Source: an uncultured Bacteroidales bacterium (lineage in GTDB: Bacteria > Bacteroidota > Bacteroidia > Bacteroidales > P3). Taken from it: 64,000 nt of DNA. The notes under the pieces were generated by a model. The model was not told the origin of the DNA. It saw nothing but the letters and a program-made list of their open reading frames with translations, and ran no database searches. Location: NCBI GenBank assembly GCA_900316055.1, contig ONBK01000012.1:1-64000 (forward strand). The letters are read 5' to 3'. Made by a program: the position numbers and the translations under genes. This document shows, piece after piece, positions 16,724 to 25,926 of this stretch (within the stretch, counting starts at the first letter, position 1; every line of letters begins with the position of its first letter).

Positions 16724-17734
16724 TTAAAAGTTTAATGTTAAAGAGATTGTAGGGATAATATTTCCATCTTTGTCAATCACAGGAGCTGAAAAAAAACAAA
16801 CATGCTTGGATTCATTTTTTGAAACAACAGTCACAACAAGGTTGGTAACATATATTGCGGCAGCTGCCCCAATAAAGATATGGTTCGCTGTTTTCATTTG
16901 AGAATACTGTGTATTGGCTGCGGTAAAGGCATCGGCAGAAACCAAGGGATCCTTCATCGTCGTAAGTAGATTCTGTGCTTTATTATAAGTAATAATAACT
17001 CCAGCGACCATACCAACCTCTGTAATGAGGAAAGTCGTACCCCATCCAGAATGTCCTTTATTGATAAGACCAAGACCTGGCACCACTGCCGATGATATTA
17101 GTGATCCTGAAGGAGATGCCAAATAACAAAGAAACTTTTCTTTGTTCTCTGCTTTCTTTTGTCTAGCTGCTTTCTCTGCTTTTTCTTTTTCTATTTTGTC
17201 TTGTTCTGCCTTAATTTTATTAGCTTCTTCCTTCATTCCAACTGATCCCATATTAAGTTGCTCGGCAAGTGATGCTGCAACCATTTGCGAAGTAGCGATT
17301 CCGATGTCGTGTATATAGCAATCCCCTTTACCAACACGAGGATACTCCGCCTGACCTTCCAAACGGTTCTTCTCAACATCAAGAATCTTACATTCAATAA
17401 AATATCCCTCTTTGTTGTAAAATGTAATCACGACGCCACAAACTTTATCTGCCCCCAACTGCTTACCTGCGGCAACCAATTCCTTGTCGCTGACATATCC
17501 ACGTTCCTGATAGCCAAATTCCATTTTCTGGATTTCCCAAAACTCAGCAGAACGGTCAACAACCGTATATCTATTGCCAGCGTTATTGTACAGAGCTGAT
17601 ACCATACGTGAACGCAAAGCGTTGGTTGATTCATTCAACGATGTTGTGGAATAGACAAAAACTGCTATGTCTTCCTGTGCCAGAATAGTGGCGGTGAAAA
17701 AAAAACATACAAATAACAATAATAGTTTTTTCAT
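16724..17734 (-). CDS. exported CsgG/LpoB-like protein with membrane segments (island gene 6)
   Basis: A 336-aa protein with a signal peptide ending near residue 19 (ILAQ). Residues about 20-165 resemble the nucleotide-binding-like fold of CsgG/LpoB-type proteins (VFVYSTTSL, YTVVDRSAEF, LGADKVCGVVI). A charged coiled coil rich in K, E and A (about 170-205) follows. Two hydrophobic stretches around 210-300 look like membrane segments. Its N-terminal domain is paralogous to that of the next gene upstream. Assignment to CsgG/LpoB is by motif resemblance only. It probably works in the envelope with the lipoproteins beside it. Confidence 0.65.
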   Translation of the reverse strand: MKKLLLLFVCFFFTATILAQEDIAVFVYSTTSLNESTNALRSRMVSALYNNAGNRYTVVDRSAEFWEIQKMEFGYQERGYVSDKELVAAGKQLGADKVCGVVITFYNKEGYFIECKILDVEKNRLEGQAEYPRVGKGDCYIHDIGIATSQMVAASLAEQLNMGSVGMKEEANKIKAEQDKIEKEKAEKAARQKKAENKEKFLCYLASPSGSLISSAVVPGLGLINKGHSGWGTTFLITEVGMVAGVIITYNKAQNLLTTMKDPLVSADAFTAANTQYSQMKTANHIFIGAAAAIYVTNLVVTVVSKNESKHVCFFSAPVIDKDGNIIPTISLTLNF

Positions 17735-17755
17735 TCTACAAATATTTTTGAATAA

Positions 17756-18610
17756 TTATTCATTTACTTTCCGTATGGGCCGTACGCGAAATTTATAACT
17801 ATCCCGTTTTAAAGTACACTCATAATCAATGTTCGCATCGAGAAAACTAAAATAGGTATTTACGTATACATTAGCACCACAATTGTGCTGAGAATTTGTC
17901 CAGTAATATTCAGGAACGAATCCGCCAATTATGGTTCTTTTAAAATACATATAATTATATTGTCCTTCTGAAGGAAGAATCCAATCGGAATAACCTTCAA
18001 AATACAAATTGGCACAATAATTTACTGCCATTTTATATGTCATGGGCTCCCCTGGATCCGGTGCCACCATATATATTGCGCCGCCATACTCAAATGTTGG
18101 CAAAGAACTTTTATTTATTGGGGAGAGATTGAGTTGTCTATTAAGACTCTGAGCCACCTTTCGCGAATTAATAATATTAAGTTGGTAAACCAACACATCT
18201 TCACCATTTGGATAATCAGCATGAGCTTCTACCGATCCTGTTTTCACATCAATAATGTTACACTCGAACTGATACCCTCCACCATCTTGACCATAATCGG
18301 TAATCACCACACCACACACTTTTTGAGCGCCCAGCTGCTCTCCTACTGCAGTTAATTGTTTATTAGAGACGAATCCTTTTTCTTGATAGGCAACTTCCAT
18401 TCCTAAAATCTTCATAAACTCATCAGAACGGTCCACAACTGTGTATTTACCGGCACCATTATTAACCAACGCTCCAACAATACTAGATCTAAGAGCAGCT
18501 GTGGGTTCATTCAATTGTTTAGTAGAATAAACAAAAACTGTGATATTCTCCTGTGCTATCATAGAGGTAGAGAATACTATTAATACAAGTATGAATGCAA
18601 TTCGTTTCAT
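17756..18610 (-). CDS. CsgG/LpoB-like domain fused to DUF1566-like domain (island gene 5)
   Basis: A 284-aa exported protein (signal to about residue 19) that joins two modules found separately in the same operon. Residues about 20-165 (VFVYSTKQL, YTVVDRSDEF, LGAQKVCGVVI) match the N-terminal domain of the 16724 gene. Residues about 170-284 (YGGAIYMV, GYSDWILPSEGQ, VRPIRK) match the two lipoproteins at 15800 and 16289. This fusion is good internal evidence that the four products act together. Its start overlaps the upstream stop by 4 nt (ATGA). Biochemical function is unknown. Confidence 0.7.
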   Translation of the reverse strand: MKRIAFILVLIVFSTSMIAQENITVFVYSTKQLNEPTAALRSSIVGALVNNGAGKYTVVDRSDEFMKILGMEVAYQEKGFVSNKQLTAVGEQLGAQKVCGVVITDYGQDGGGYQFECNIIDVKTGSVEAHADYPNGEDVLVYQLNIINSRKVAQSLNRQLNLSPINKSSLPTFEYGGAIYMVAPDPGEPMTYKMAVNYCANLYFEGYSDWILPSEGQYNYMYFKRTIIGGFVPEYYWTNSQHNCGANVYVNTYFSFLDANIDYECTLKRDSYKFRVRPIRKVNE

Positions 18611-19323
18611 CTGTGTAGGTATTTTGTTATTGCATCTAATATTTTCTTATAAAAAGAGTCTCTTTGTTTGTTATAAATCTTGTTCGCCACCCATTGTGGG
18701 GCTCTTTCTTCAGGTATGGTATAAGTTCCGTCTTTTTCCGCTAACACTCTACTACGCCTTACTTGTGATGTAACTGCATCCTCCACTTCAATATTGGCTT
18801 CTACGTAATAGAAGTGCCTATCTTCACCATTTGACTCATCACCATAAATATTCAAGATAACTCGCACAAACCAGTAAGCTTCCAAGGAATCACGTGTAAA
18901 CTTAAGACTCGTATCGATATCAAATAGATTTTCTTCAAGTTCATATTCAATGTTTGCAAAGCTACCTTCTACAGCACTGCTGACCGATAGGTATATGTAT
19001 CTATTGCGTTCAACCCTTTCTTTCCGTTCAATGGTCTCACGTTTTCGCTGCTCTATAGCCTCCGCTTCGGCTTTCCGCCGACGGGCAGCAACCTTATCTT
19101 GTTCCTTTGTTTTTTTCTCGCATTTATCAAGCCATCCTTGATAAATGGTAGACGAACGGTCTTTGCAGTGTGTCTGGCACCAGGAGAACTGCATTCTGGC
19201 ATCTTTGTATTTGCCATTGTTGTAGAGACTGACAGCTTTGTCGAAGGCTCTGTCGCAGGTACCTTGTGCCCATATTCCCAACAGGGGAAACATAAATAGG
19301 GAAAAAACTATTATTCGTTTCAT
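18607..19323 (-). CDS. exported TPR-like protein (island gene 4)
   Basis: A 238-aa protein with a signal peptide (MKRIIVFSLFMFPLLGIWAQ). A short helical repeat like a single TPR follows (AFDKAVSLYNNGKYKDARMQF, about 26-46), then a charged coiled coil (about 70-108), then an unrecognised C-terminal domain. That domain has strands such as RHFYYVEANIEVEDAV and may be a LPP20- or LpoB-like fold. The gene overlaps the next by 4 nt and lies 21 nt after the zinc-ribbon gene. A periplasmic scaffold role is inferred only from domain type and position. Confidence 0.65.
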   Translation of the reverse strand: MKRIIVFSLFMFPLLGIWAQGTCDRAFDKAVSLYNNGKYKDARMQFSWCQTHCKDRSSTIYQGWLDKCEKKTKEQDKVAARRRKAEAEAIEQRKRETIERKERVERNRYIYLSVSSAVEGSFANIEYELEENLFDIDTSLKFTRDSLEAYWFVRVILNIYGDESNGEDRHFYYVEANIEVEDAVTSQVRRSRVLAEKDGTYTIPEERAPQWVANKIYNKQRDSFYKKILDAITKYLHR

Positions 19324-19343
19324 GCTCTATAATTTGATATATT

Positions 19344-21110
19344 CTAATTATTGTAATATAATCGTCGGACACTCTCTTTTAGTGGGTTCAGCTTTCGTTT
19401 TAAATCCTCGCGCTGTGGAGCAGAATTAGGGTCATCAATTGCATCGTTATATGTTTTAATGGCTGCATTAACATGAGAATTGTATTGATTAATCAATTCT
19501 TGTGGCGATCCCTCAAGGGGAGTTGTTGTCTCGGATAATAATTGCAAAATCTGTTGTAATATTTTTCTGCAATCAACGACATTTTGATAAGCATTGTCCA
19601 AAGTTAGTGGTTGTTTCAACTTCTTTTCAAATTCAACCGATAGATCGTCAAATTGTTGCCGTCGTTCTACAGAAACAATGGAGTCCTGCCGTATTGAATC
19701 TTGATAGGCTTGTTGCTGTTGGCGCTTGTTCTGACAACCTTTATACAATATGACTGATGCTACAAATAGTAATAAAACGCCTCCAGTAGCGGCGAACCAT
19801 TTCAGGTTTTGTTTCCACCAAAGCCTACGTTTCCTTTTTCGCTCGGCTTTTTCCGCTTTCTGTTGTTCGATTAGACGTTCCTTTTCCGCTTTATCGGCTT
19901 CAGTCTTCTTTCTGGCTGCCTCTACTTCTGCCTCTGCTCTTTTTCTTCGTTCTTCCTCTAATCTCCGCTCTTCCTCCACTCGTTTTGCTTCCGCTTGCGC
20001 GTTTGCAATATCTTGTTGTCGTTGAATCCACTCACGCTGCTTACACTCATCTTCCTCTTGCTTCTTTCTCTGTACCGATGCACGTTCCTGCCGGACCTTT
20101 TCCGCTTGATTTTGGCAGAAATCGCAATAGCTCTTGAAGAGATTTTCATAGTAGAAACGGCCTGTCGATGGCAGCATGGCAGTTTCACTCTCCCAATCCA
20201 TCTCCAACAAAGACTTGATGGCCTGAACTACTTGCTCCAAATCTTTTGAATACCCAACATGAACCGCGCTGAAACACGTTCTTGCCAACTCTGCTTCTCC
20301 TCCAATCAATGCTTTGATGGTAGCGAGGATACGCACGTTCTGCTCCGGGAACAGAGTATCCCATGAACTAAGGAAACCGTGCAATGTTTCGGATTCAGTT
20401 ATTCTATCTAATGTAAGATATGCTACACTTCCCCAAAAGTACATCCAATAAGTGTCTTCTGGGGCATCCACCAATTGTTTTGGTGAGAATATGGCCAATA
20501 ATTGATAATACAGCTGATTTAGTTCATCGACATCATAGTTTTTCTTCCACCCCTGTAGAATTTCAATTGATGTTCTGAGTTTGTCGGTATTGTTTTGCTC
20601 GATATAAGAACGCGTTTGAGACAGACGAGCGTTAATCTCTGGAGGTAAAACTCTTATTACCTTTTTTGAAAGCTTCTTTTCTTCGGATATTAACTCAAAA
20701 GATTTATCAGCAGAAAGACCTATGTCAATCCGCAGTTTTTCTAAAACGACTTCATCGTCTTTAGAAAGAAATCCATCGCGACACAAATCACGGCATCGGT
20801 GTCTAAACACACGCACGCTATCCTCATACTTCTCTGCTTCGCTTTTTTCTTTGATGGTTACATTGTTGACGATAGAGGTAGAGGAGGTGTCATAGGTGGT
20901 ATTATTGGATGTAACATTCCCGCCCACAGCGGCACCATCGCCAATATTCACATCAGAAGATTGCCGTTTATCCATATCTGTTCCGACGGATTGTTGACTA
21001 TTTTCATCAGGCCACCGGACAGAAAGCTTGGATCCGCATATAGGGCATCCATCATAGGGGAAGTCTGTCTCCTCAAAACCGCATTTAGGATTAGGACAAT
21101 ATTTTACCAT
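19344..21110 (-). CDS. zinc-ribbon, coiled-coil membrane protein (island gene 3)
   Basis: A protein of 588 aa from the ATG at 21110 (a GTG two codons upstream is the alternative). A four-cysteine zinc ribbon lies at the N-terminus (CPNPKCG, then CPICG). It is followed by a linker with GDGAAVGGNVTSNN and helical regions. A long R/E/K-rich coiled coil (about 345-440) leads to one membrane helix (WFAATGGVLLLFVASVILYK, about 441-460). A C-terminal helical domain of about 120 residues would lie across the membrane. No signal peptide is present, so the ribbon half should be cytosolic. It could connect the cytosolic SPFH/peptidase pair to the exported proteins of the operon; this is inference. Confidence 0.65.
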   Translation of the reverse strand: MVKYCPNPKCGFEETDFPYDGCPICGSKLSVRWPDENSQQSVGTDMDKRQSSDVNIGDGAAVGGNVTSNNTTYDTSSTSIVNNVTIKEKSEAEKYEDSVRVFRHRCRDLCRDGFLSKDDEVVLEKLRIDIGLSADKSFELISEEKKLSKKVIRVLPPEINARLSQTRSYIEQNNTDKLRTSIEILQGWKKNYDVDELNQLYYQLLAIFSPKQLVDAPEDTYWMYFWGSVAYLTLDRITESETLHGFLSSWDTLFPEQNVRILATIKALIGGEAELARTCFSAVHVGYSKDLEQVVQAIKSLLEMDWESETAMLPSTGRFYYENLFKSYCDFCQNQAEKVRQERASVQRKKQEEDECKQREWIQRQQDIANAQAEAKRVEEERRLEEERRKRAEAEVEAARKKTEADKAEKERLIEQQKAEKAERKRKRRLWWKQNLKWFAATGGVLLLFVASVILYKGCQNKRQQQQAYQDSIRQDSIVSVERRQQFDDLSVEFEKKLKQPLTLDNAYQNVVDCRKILQQILQLLSETTTPLEGSPQELINQYNSHVNAAIKTYNDAIDDPNSAPQREDLKRKLNPLKESVRRLYYNN

Positions 21111-21119
21111 AACCACAAT

Positions 21120-22784
21120 TTAGATAGTGTGTATAACGTCTTTCAACCGACCTTCACCATCTACGCGCACATAAATGGAGTGATCCCTATTGTGCAACTG
21201 TTCATACAAATACTGGAAAAGGTAACCTCCAATCCCACTGGATTCATCTATTCGAACAACACTTGTAAGGAATAAGTTCGTACTGGAGTAGGAATAATCT
21301 CTTTGCAACATCTGACACAAGTCGAACGAGAGTTGCAGCAATGTCTTGTCAAGTGTATTTCGCACATCTTGATATAGGGCATCCAATTCGCTAATGCCCG
21401 AAGAATACAGCGTGGTGAATTTATGAGCAAGTACTATTGGGGGCTTTACTTTAGATGAGCCATACATCTTTGTCTCGGAGTCCCCCCTTTGCCTGTTATA
21501 ACGAGGAGCTATAACCTTAAGTGCAGGATTTCCAAACTGATTAAATTCAAATATTGTGTACAATGCCGTAGTTGGGGAATCTTCTCCAATGCACTCTTCA
21601 AGATAACGCCATTTTGCCTTTAACAATGCCAAACCCGCAGGTTCTCCTTCCATCAAAAGATTGATATAGATTTTCATCAATGTTTCTGAGTATCCTGTTA
21701 GTCGTAATGCATTACCTGGATCTTTAACACCACCACGGCCTAACGCCACCTCGCAAGATCCCATATATAACAAAAAGTCTCCATAAATTGCCGACAACAA
21801 CATGGATTGTTGCCGTTGATAGTTGTAAAACCTAGCCCCATAACAAGATAGTGTGGCAAGTATTTTGGCCCTACAATAAGGCAACAGTTCCACATCAAAA
21901 GCCAAAGGATATTCCACATAACTGATTCGTTCATCTCCAGGTTCAGGAGCCGGCCCCTGCCCCATAAATCCAGATTGCTCCGGCCTATTGCTCCCATGTG
22001 TGTTGAACAGTAGCATGTCGGCTTTACTGATAGCACTCGTATACTCTTGAAGTGCGGCGCTATCACCCATATTGTGGTTAGGGCTAATAACGATGTCACT
22101 CAACCGGCAACGGGTATCCGGTCCTAAAGGAAGAAGCGGGAGTTTCTCTGTGATACCACGAACCGACATATACCAATTATATGCAGAAGTCGGCAAAAGA
22201 GAATCCACTTTGATACAACCTCCCGAATCGACAGAACGAGAAAAATAATCTCCCAAATCCTGTTGAATAGATGTTAGTATATCTCCGTTTTCTAATGGTA
22301 GGCGCGATACGTTGAAAAATGACTTGGAAAGCATTGTTTCCGAGAATAAATAGCCGTTGCCCAACGTCTCCATCACCTCGTCAATTATATTAAAGTGGTG
22401 ATGATATGCATAAAGCATATCAGCCTGTAATGACACAGGAGAATTGCCTTCGTGGGACGGAAGGTCAAAAATTGGCATTGGAATCACATCGTCGCCCCCC
22501 ACAATAAACAACGGTGTTCTATAGTCCGTTTTCCATCCCATACCAGCACAATAGTCGTTCAAGGCTTGGGCATAAGCCTTCCACACATCCTTAGGACCCC
22601 ACACATTTTGGTTGAAGATATAGTCAAAATCATGCCCTCCAACATCCACCATCTGCCATTCCACACCTTGACTCTCACTATCACGGACAAAAGCCAGTAG
22701 TAGCTGTTCCACATCCCGCGGTTGGCAATGATATTTGTCTGCCAACACCCATGTGTCTGTGAATATGACACCCAATTTGTCCAT
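21120..22784 (-). CDS. intracellular C25 (gingipain-fold)-like peptidase (island gene 2)
   Basis: A 554-aa protein without signal peptide or sorting domain. Its order of motifs resembles clan CD family C25: strand LFIVGGDDVIPMPIF (92-106), FFNVSRLPLENGD (156-168, compare the RLP-x-N stretch of gingipains), candidate His263 in LLFNTHGSN, and candidate Cys314 in ATLSCYGARF. Both catalytic residues are present, so activity is plausible. Secreted C25 enzymes carry propeptides and T9SS domains; this one has neither and should act in the cytosol. It lies 25 nt downstream of the SPFH gene and 9 nt upstream of the zinc-ribbon protein. The alternative is a CHAT/caspase-type clan CD protease. Confidence 0.68.
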   Translation of the reverse strand: MDKLGVIFTDTWVLADKYHCQPRDVEQLLLAFVRDSESQGVEWQMVDVGGHDFDYIFNQNVWGPKDVWKAYAQALNDYCAGMGWKTDYRTPLFIVGGDDVIPMPIFDLPSHEGNSPVSLQADMLYAYHHHFNIIDEVMETLGNGYLFSETMLSKSFFNVSRLPLENGDILTSIQQDLGDYFSRSVDSGGCIKVDSLLPTSAYNWYMSVRGITEKLPLLPLGPDTRCRLSDIVISPNHNMGDSAALQEYTSAISKADMLLFNTHGSNRPEQSGFMGQGPAPEPGDERISYVEYPLAFDVELLPYCRAKILATLSCYGARFYNYQRQQSMLLSAIYGDFLLYMGSCEVALGRGGVKDPGNALRLTGYSETLMKIYINLLMEGEPAGLALLKAKWRYLEECIGEDSPTTALYTIFEFNQFGNPALKVIAPRYNRQRGDSETKMYGSSKVKPPIVLAHKFTTLYSSGISELDALYQDVRNTLDKTLLQLSFDLCQMLQRDYSYSSTNLFLTSVVRIDESSGIGGYLFQYLYEQLHNRDHSIYVRVDGEGRLKDVIHTI

Positions 22785-22809
22785 GTGTTATTATATTATC
22801 GTATCAATT

Positions 22810-25437
22810 CTAAATTTCCTGACCACATTCGGGGCAACATTCACCTTCTAAGCAGCCTTCCTTTCCGCAATTGGGACATTTCTTGGTGTACTTATCAATG
22901 ATGCTATTGCGTAGAATACCATGATCTTTGGCCATCATTTCCATTCCGTCCACAACAATAACAGTGTTGGGGCGAACGGTTCCAGCATGTATCAATGCTA
23001 TCATTGTTTCTAATGTGAATCCATCCTTACCAAGAATGGGTACGATAAACAATTCCGCTTTCCCACTGCCAGCAACAGAAGAGAATGCGCCTGCTGTCGA
23101 TTTGCCTCGGTTGGTATCGGTGGTATAACGCAAGGCAGAATCTGCGGTATGTTGTGCATATTCCCGGTTCCCATGTGATTCTTTGCGATACTCCTCTTTA
23201 TCGTGCATTATTTCCTCAATGCGATGTGTAGAGATGTCTTTGATAGTATTGAATTGCGCTCCAATAACCTCGTTGTGACCGGAAACCGCACTTTTGGCCA
23301 CATCAGCATTCGTTTGCATGGCCTCTTTCATCATATTCATCATTTGGGCCATCATATCCTTCTGTTCTCTGACATTGGAATTTGCATACTCTTGGCTCAT
23401 CTGTGCCATCTTTTCATAGAGTTCAATCTTCTCTTTGTTTGCCAAACGTTCAATATCCAACTCCTTGGTTTTTGAGAGTGCTTCAGCAAAGGCCATTTGT
23501 GCTTCAGTCGACATTTTGTCAAGTTGTGTGGCCGCTAATTGCTCTGCAGTCATCTTACTCTTAGCTTCCAATATGGTAGCTTTGAGTTGCTCCATTTGTT
23601 CTTCGTGTTGCAGCTTCTGCGCCTCTTCCTCTCTTTTGAGCTTGGATGCCACTTCCTGCTCACGAATATTCATCTCTTTGACGCGCTCCATGTTGCGCAT
23701 ACTCAAGTCTGAGTAGTCTTTGACACGCTCGAATTTCTTTTTGTCACGGAGGTCTTCGGTTTCTATCGTGTCACGTTCTTCTTTGACATCCTGACCATGA
23801 CCACGTACCCGTTGTTCATGTTCGTAGTCGGCATATTTTCCTTTGCGTTCAATGTCACGATCATCTACTTTCCTTTGATATTCACCACGTTCATCATCCA
23901 TTTTGATGCCGTGTTTTTGGCGTTTCTCGTCTTGCTCCCACTCACGTCCCTCAGACTCAAATCCATGTTTTTGCTTCTGAGTATCGGCATCATATTGTGC
24001 GCCTTCCCGTTCTTGTTCACTACGGATAGTTTTGATGTCGGTGAGTTTTTTTGCTTCGATTCTTTCGGATGCAATCCTCATGTCTGATTGGATACGCAAA
24101 ATGTCGTCGACTTCATCACGGTTCAGCTGACGATGGTACATCTCGTTTTCAAGTGTAATGAAATCGTCGTCTGCAACAAGTTTGTTCTTCTTGATGCGCA
24201 ACATGGCCTCATGTTCTTCCTCCGCTGTGGTGGCGATACGTAGGCGTCGCTGACTTTCGAGCAAGTCGACGAAGGTTGAGAATTCCTCATCATGGAGCAA
24301 TTGATCTTTGTTTATTTGCTGAAGTGCATATCGGAGTTCTTCTTCAGATTTCGCCTCACGTACCTTTTGGGCATTTTTCTCGTCTTGTAGGCGATTGCGG
24401 AAGGTGTTAGTGCGAATGAGGTAGTCGAGTTCGTTTTGTGTGCAGTATAATTTATGTTCTATCTCGCGGAAACGGTTGAAATCTTCATTGTCCATCGTGA
24501 CATCCACAACCTGCGTTACCTCTATACCATAGAGATTCATATTGATGCGGTTCTTTAATGCAGAACGCACAGCACCCTCCATCTCGGCAGGAATAACAGA
24601 ACTCTGAATGTTTGTTTCAGCGAAAAGACGTTTTAATTCATTGCCAACCACATCTTTGATTAAATCTTGCAATTCGGCGATGCGGAAGGTCCGATTCCGT
24701 CCAAGGTAATTTGTTTGGAATATGCGGTAATCCGTTACTTGCATATGCAAGCTGACACCCATGTCAAGTGTAGAGTATTTTGATGGAATTTTGTATGGCA
24801 CGAACACTCGATTGCCATTTTGAACACCCACATTCAAAACAACAGGAATATAACCGTCAGCAATTAGAATCACCTCTACCACCGAGTTGCCCCTCAAAGC
24901 CTGCAAGGCAATATCCAGCCGATTACGGCGCATATCATAATCTTTGTCGCTCTCATCCTTACGCCGTCCCCTAAAGAACTCCACTACTCTTCGGACCAAC
25001 GACATCGTGCGTTCAATACGACCAGCTAAATAATATAGCCCACTTTCAAATTCCAGCACTTTATCACCATCAATAATCACGACTGCCTTTACACCATCTT
25101 GAATATACACACCTCTTACGTTTTCCAAACGGTCGAATTCATCAATATTGATTCGACGTGCAATCTCTCCCACATTAAGGTTCCAGACAACCTTATTTTT
25201 GACCACTTCAAGATCGGGCTGTGTATTCGTGGGCTCTTCATTGGAAGGTCTTCGACGGAAGAAATCACCAAATGATTTACGCTCTACACCATCAAAACTT
25301 TTTGATTCAGCTCGGTGTGCAGAATCTACTTTTTCCTGAGGTTCGTCGATAGTGATGTTGTTTACCGGCTTTCGGCATGACGGACAGAACTTGTAACTTG
25401 GTTTAATAATGTCTAAACCGCAATGAGGGCACTTCAT
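22810..25437 (-). CDS. zinc-ribbon/SPFH/coiled-coil protein (island gene 1)
   Basis: An 875-aa protein. An N-terminal zinc ribbon has Cys3, Cys6, Cys18 and Cys21. An SPFH/Band-7-like domain covers roughly 105-330 and resembles bacterial virion-core-like SPFH proteins. A very long charged coiled coil spans about 330-720. A GYF-2-like module lies near 790-845 (KAELFIVPILGKDGF, TVRPNTVIVVDG). A second zinc ribbon closes the protein (CPNCG, then CPECGQEI). SPFH proteins form ring or cage oligomers on membranes, and some control proteases such as FtsH. As first gene of an operon whose next product is a protease, it may scaffold or gate that enzyme. No signal peptide is seen. Confidence 0.72.
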   Translation of the reverse strand: MKCPHCGLDIIKPSYKFCPSCRKPVNNITIDEPQEKVDSAHRAESKSFDGVERKSFGDFFRRRPSNEEPTNTQPDLEVVKNKVVWNLNVGEIARRINIDEFDRLENVRGVYIQDGVKAVVIIDGDKVLEFESGLYYLAGRIERTMSLVRRVVEFFRGRRKDESDKDYDMRRNRLDIALQALRGNSVVEVILIADGYIPVVLNVGVQNGNRVFVPYKIPSKYSTLDMGVSLHMQVTDYRIFQTNYLGRNRTFRIAELQDLIKDVVGNELKRLFAETNIQSSVIPAEMEGAVRSALKNRINMNLYGIEVTQVVDVTMDNEDFNRFREIEHKLYCTQNELDYLIRTNTFRNRLQDEKNAQKVREAKSEEELRYALQQINKDQLLHDEEFSTFVDLLESQRRLRIATTAEEEHEAMLRIKKNKLVADDDFITLENEMYHRQLNRDEVDDILRIQSDMRIASERIEAKKLTDIKTIRSEQEREGAQYDADTQKQKHGFESEGREWEQDEKRQKHGIKMDDERGEYQRKVDDRDIERKGKYADYEHEQRVRGHGQDVKEERDTIETEDLRDKKKFERVKDYSDLSMRNMERVKEMNIREQEVASKLKREEEAQKLQHEEQMEQLKATILEAKSKMTAEQLAATQLDKMSTEAQMAFAEALSKTKELDIERLANKEKIELYEKMAQMSQEYANSNVREQKDMMAQMMNMMKEAMQTNADVAKSAVSGHNEVIGAQFNTIKDISTHRIEEIMHDKEEYRKESHGNREYAQHTADSALRYTTDTNRGKSTAGAFSSVAGSGKAELFIVPILGKDGFTLETMIALIHAGTVRPNTVIVVDGMEMMAKDHGILRNSIIDKYTKKCPNCGKEGCLEGECCPECGQEI

Positions 25438-25722
25438 GATATTGTTGATTTTGATTAATAGTTATCCTTTGTTTCAGCCATTTAAGAATAAAAGAATAGC
25501 GTGGAACGTAATCTTTGTCTGACCTTCAGGGTTTCCTCGCCCTCCCAAATCTAACAAGTCATTCCATGCCGATAAATGGCGTTTCGTTGACATATTCTTG
25601 ATTTGGGTGCTCAAAAAGAGCCAATGTGGAAATTTGAAGGTCAAGAATAGCACGAATCGCTATTAATTATGTCTTTAATCTATCGTCTTCTACATACTTT
25701 CAATCCTTTATAATTACAACCG

Positions 25723-25754
25723 CAAAGATACGAAAATAATTCCACAATTCCAAA
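25723..25754 (-). promoter_or_regulatory. promoter of the low-GC island operon
   Basis: The minus strand has TTTG (25751-25754), 20 nt, then TATCTTTG (25723-25730), a full match to the Bacteroidota consensus. It lies 286 nt upstream of the SPFH start at 25437, giving an unusually long leader. I recognise no riboswitch in it. Confidence 0.75.
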
Positions 25755-25926
25755 TTTTTCTTAAAAGCAATTTGTAAATATAAATAAATCAGTAATATAT
25801 AGAGCGAGTTTGTGAAACGTGAAATGTGAAATGCAGAAGAAAAGAAGGGAATGAAAGAGGGAAATGATGGAGGGTGGGTAATAACGAAAACGATAACGAA
25901 AACGAAATAGGGAGGATGGATGACCT

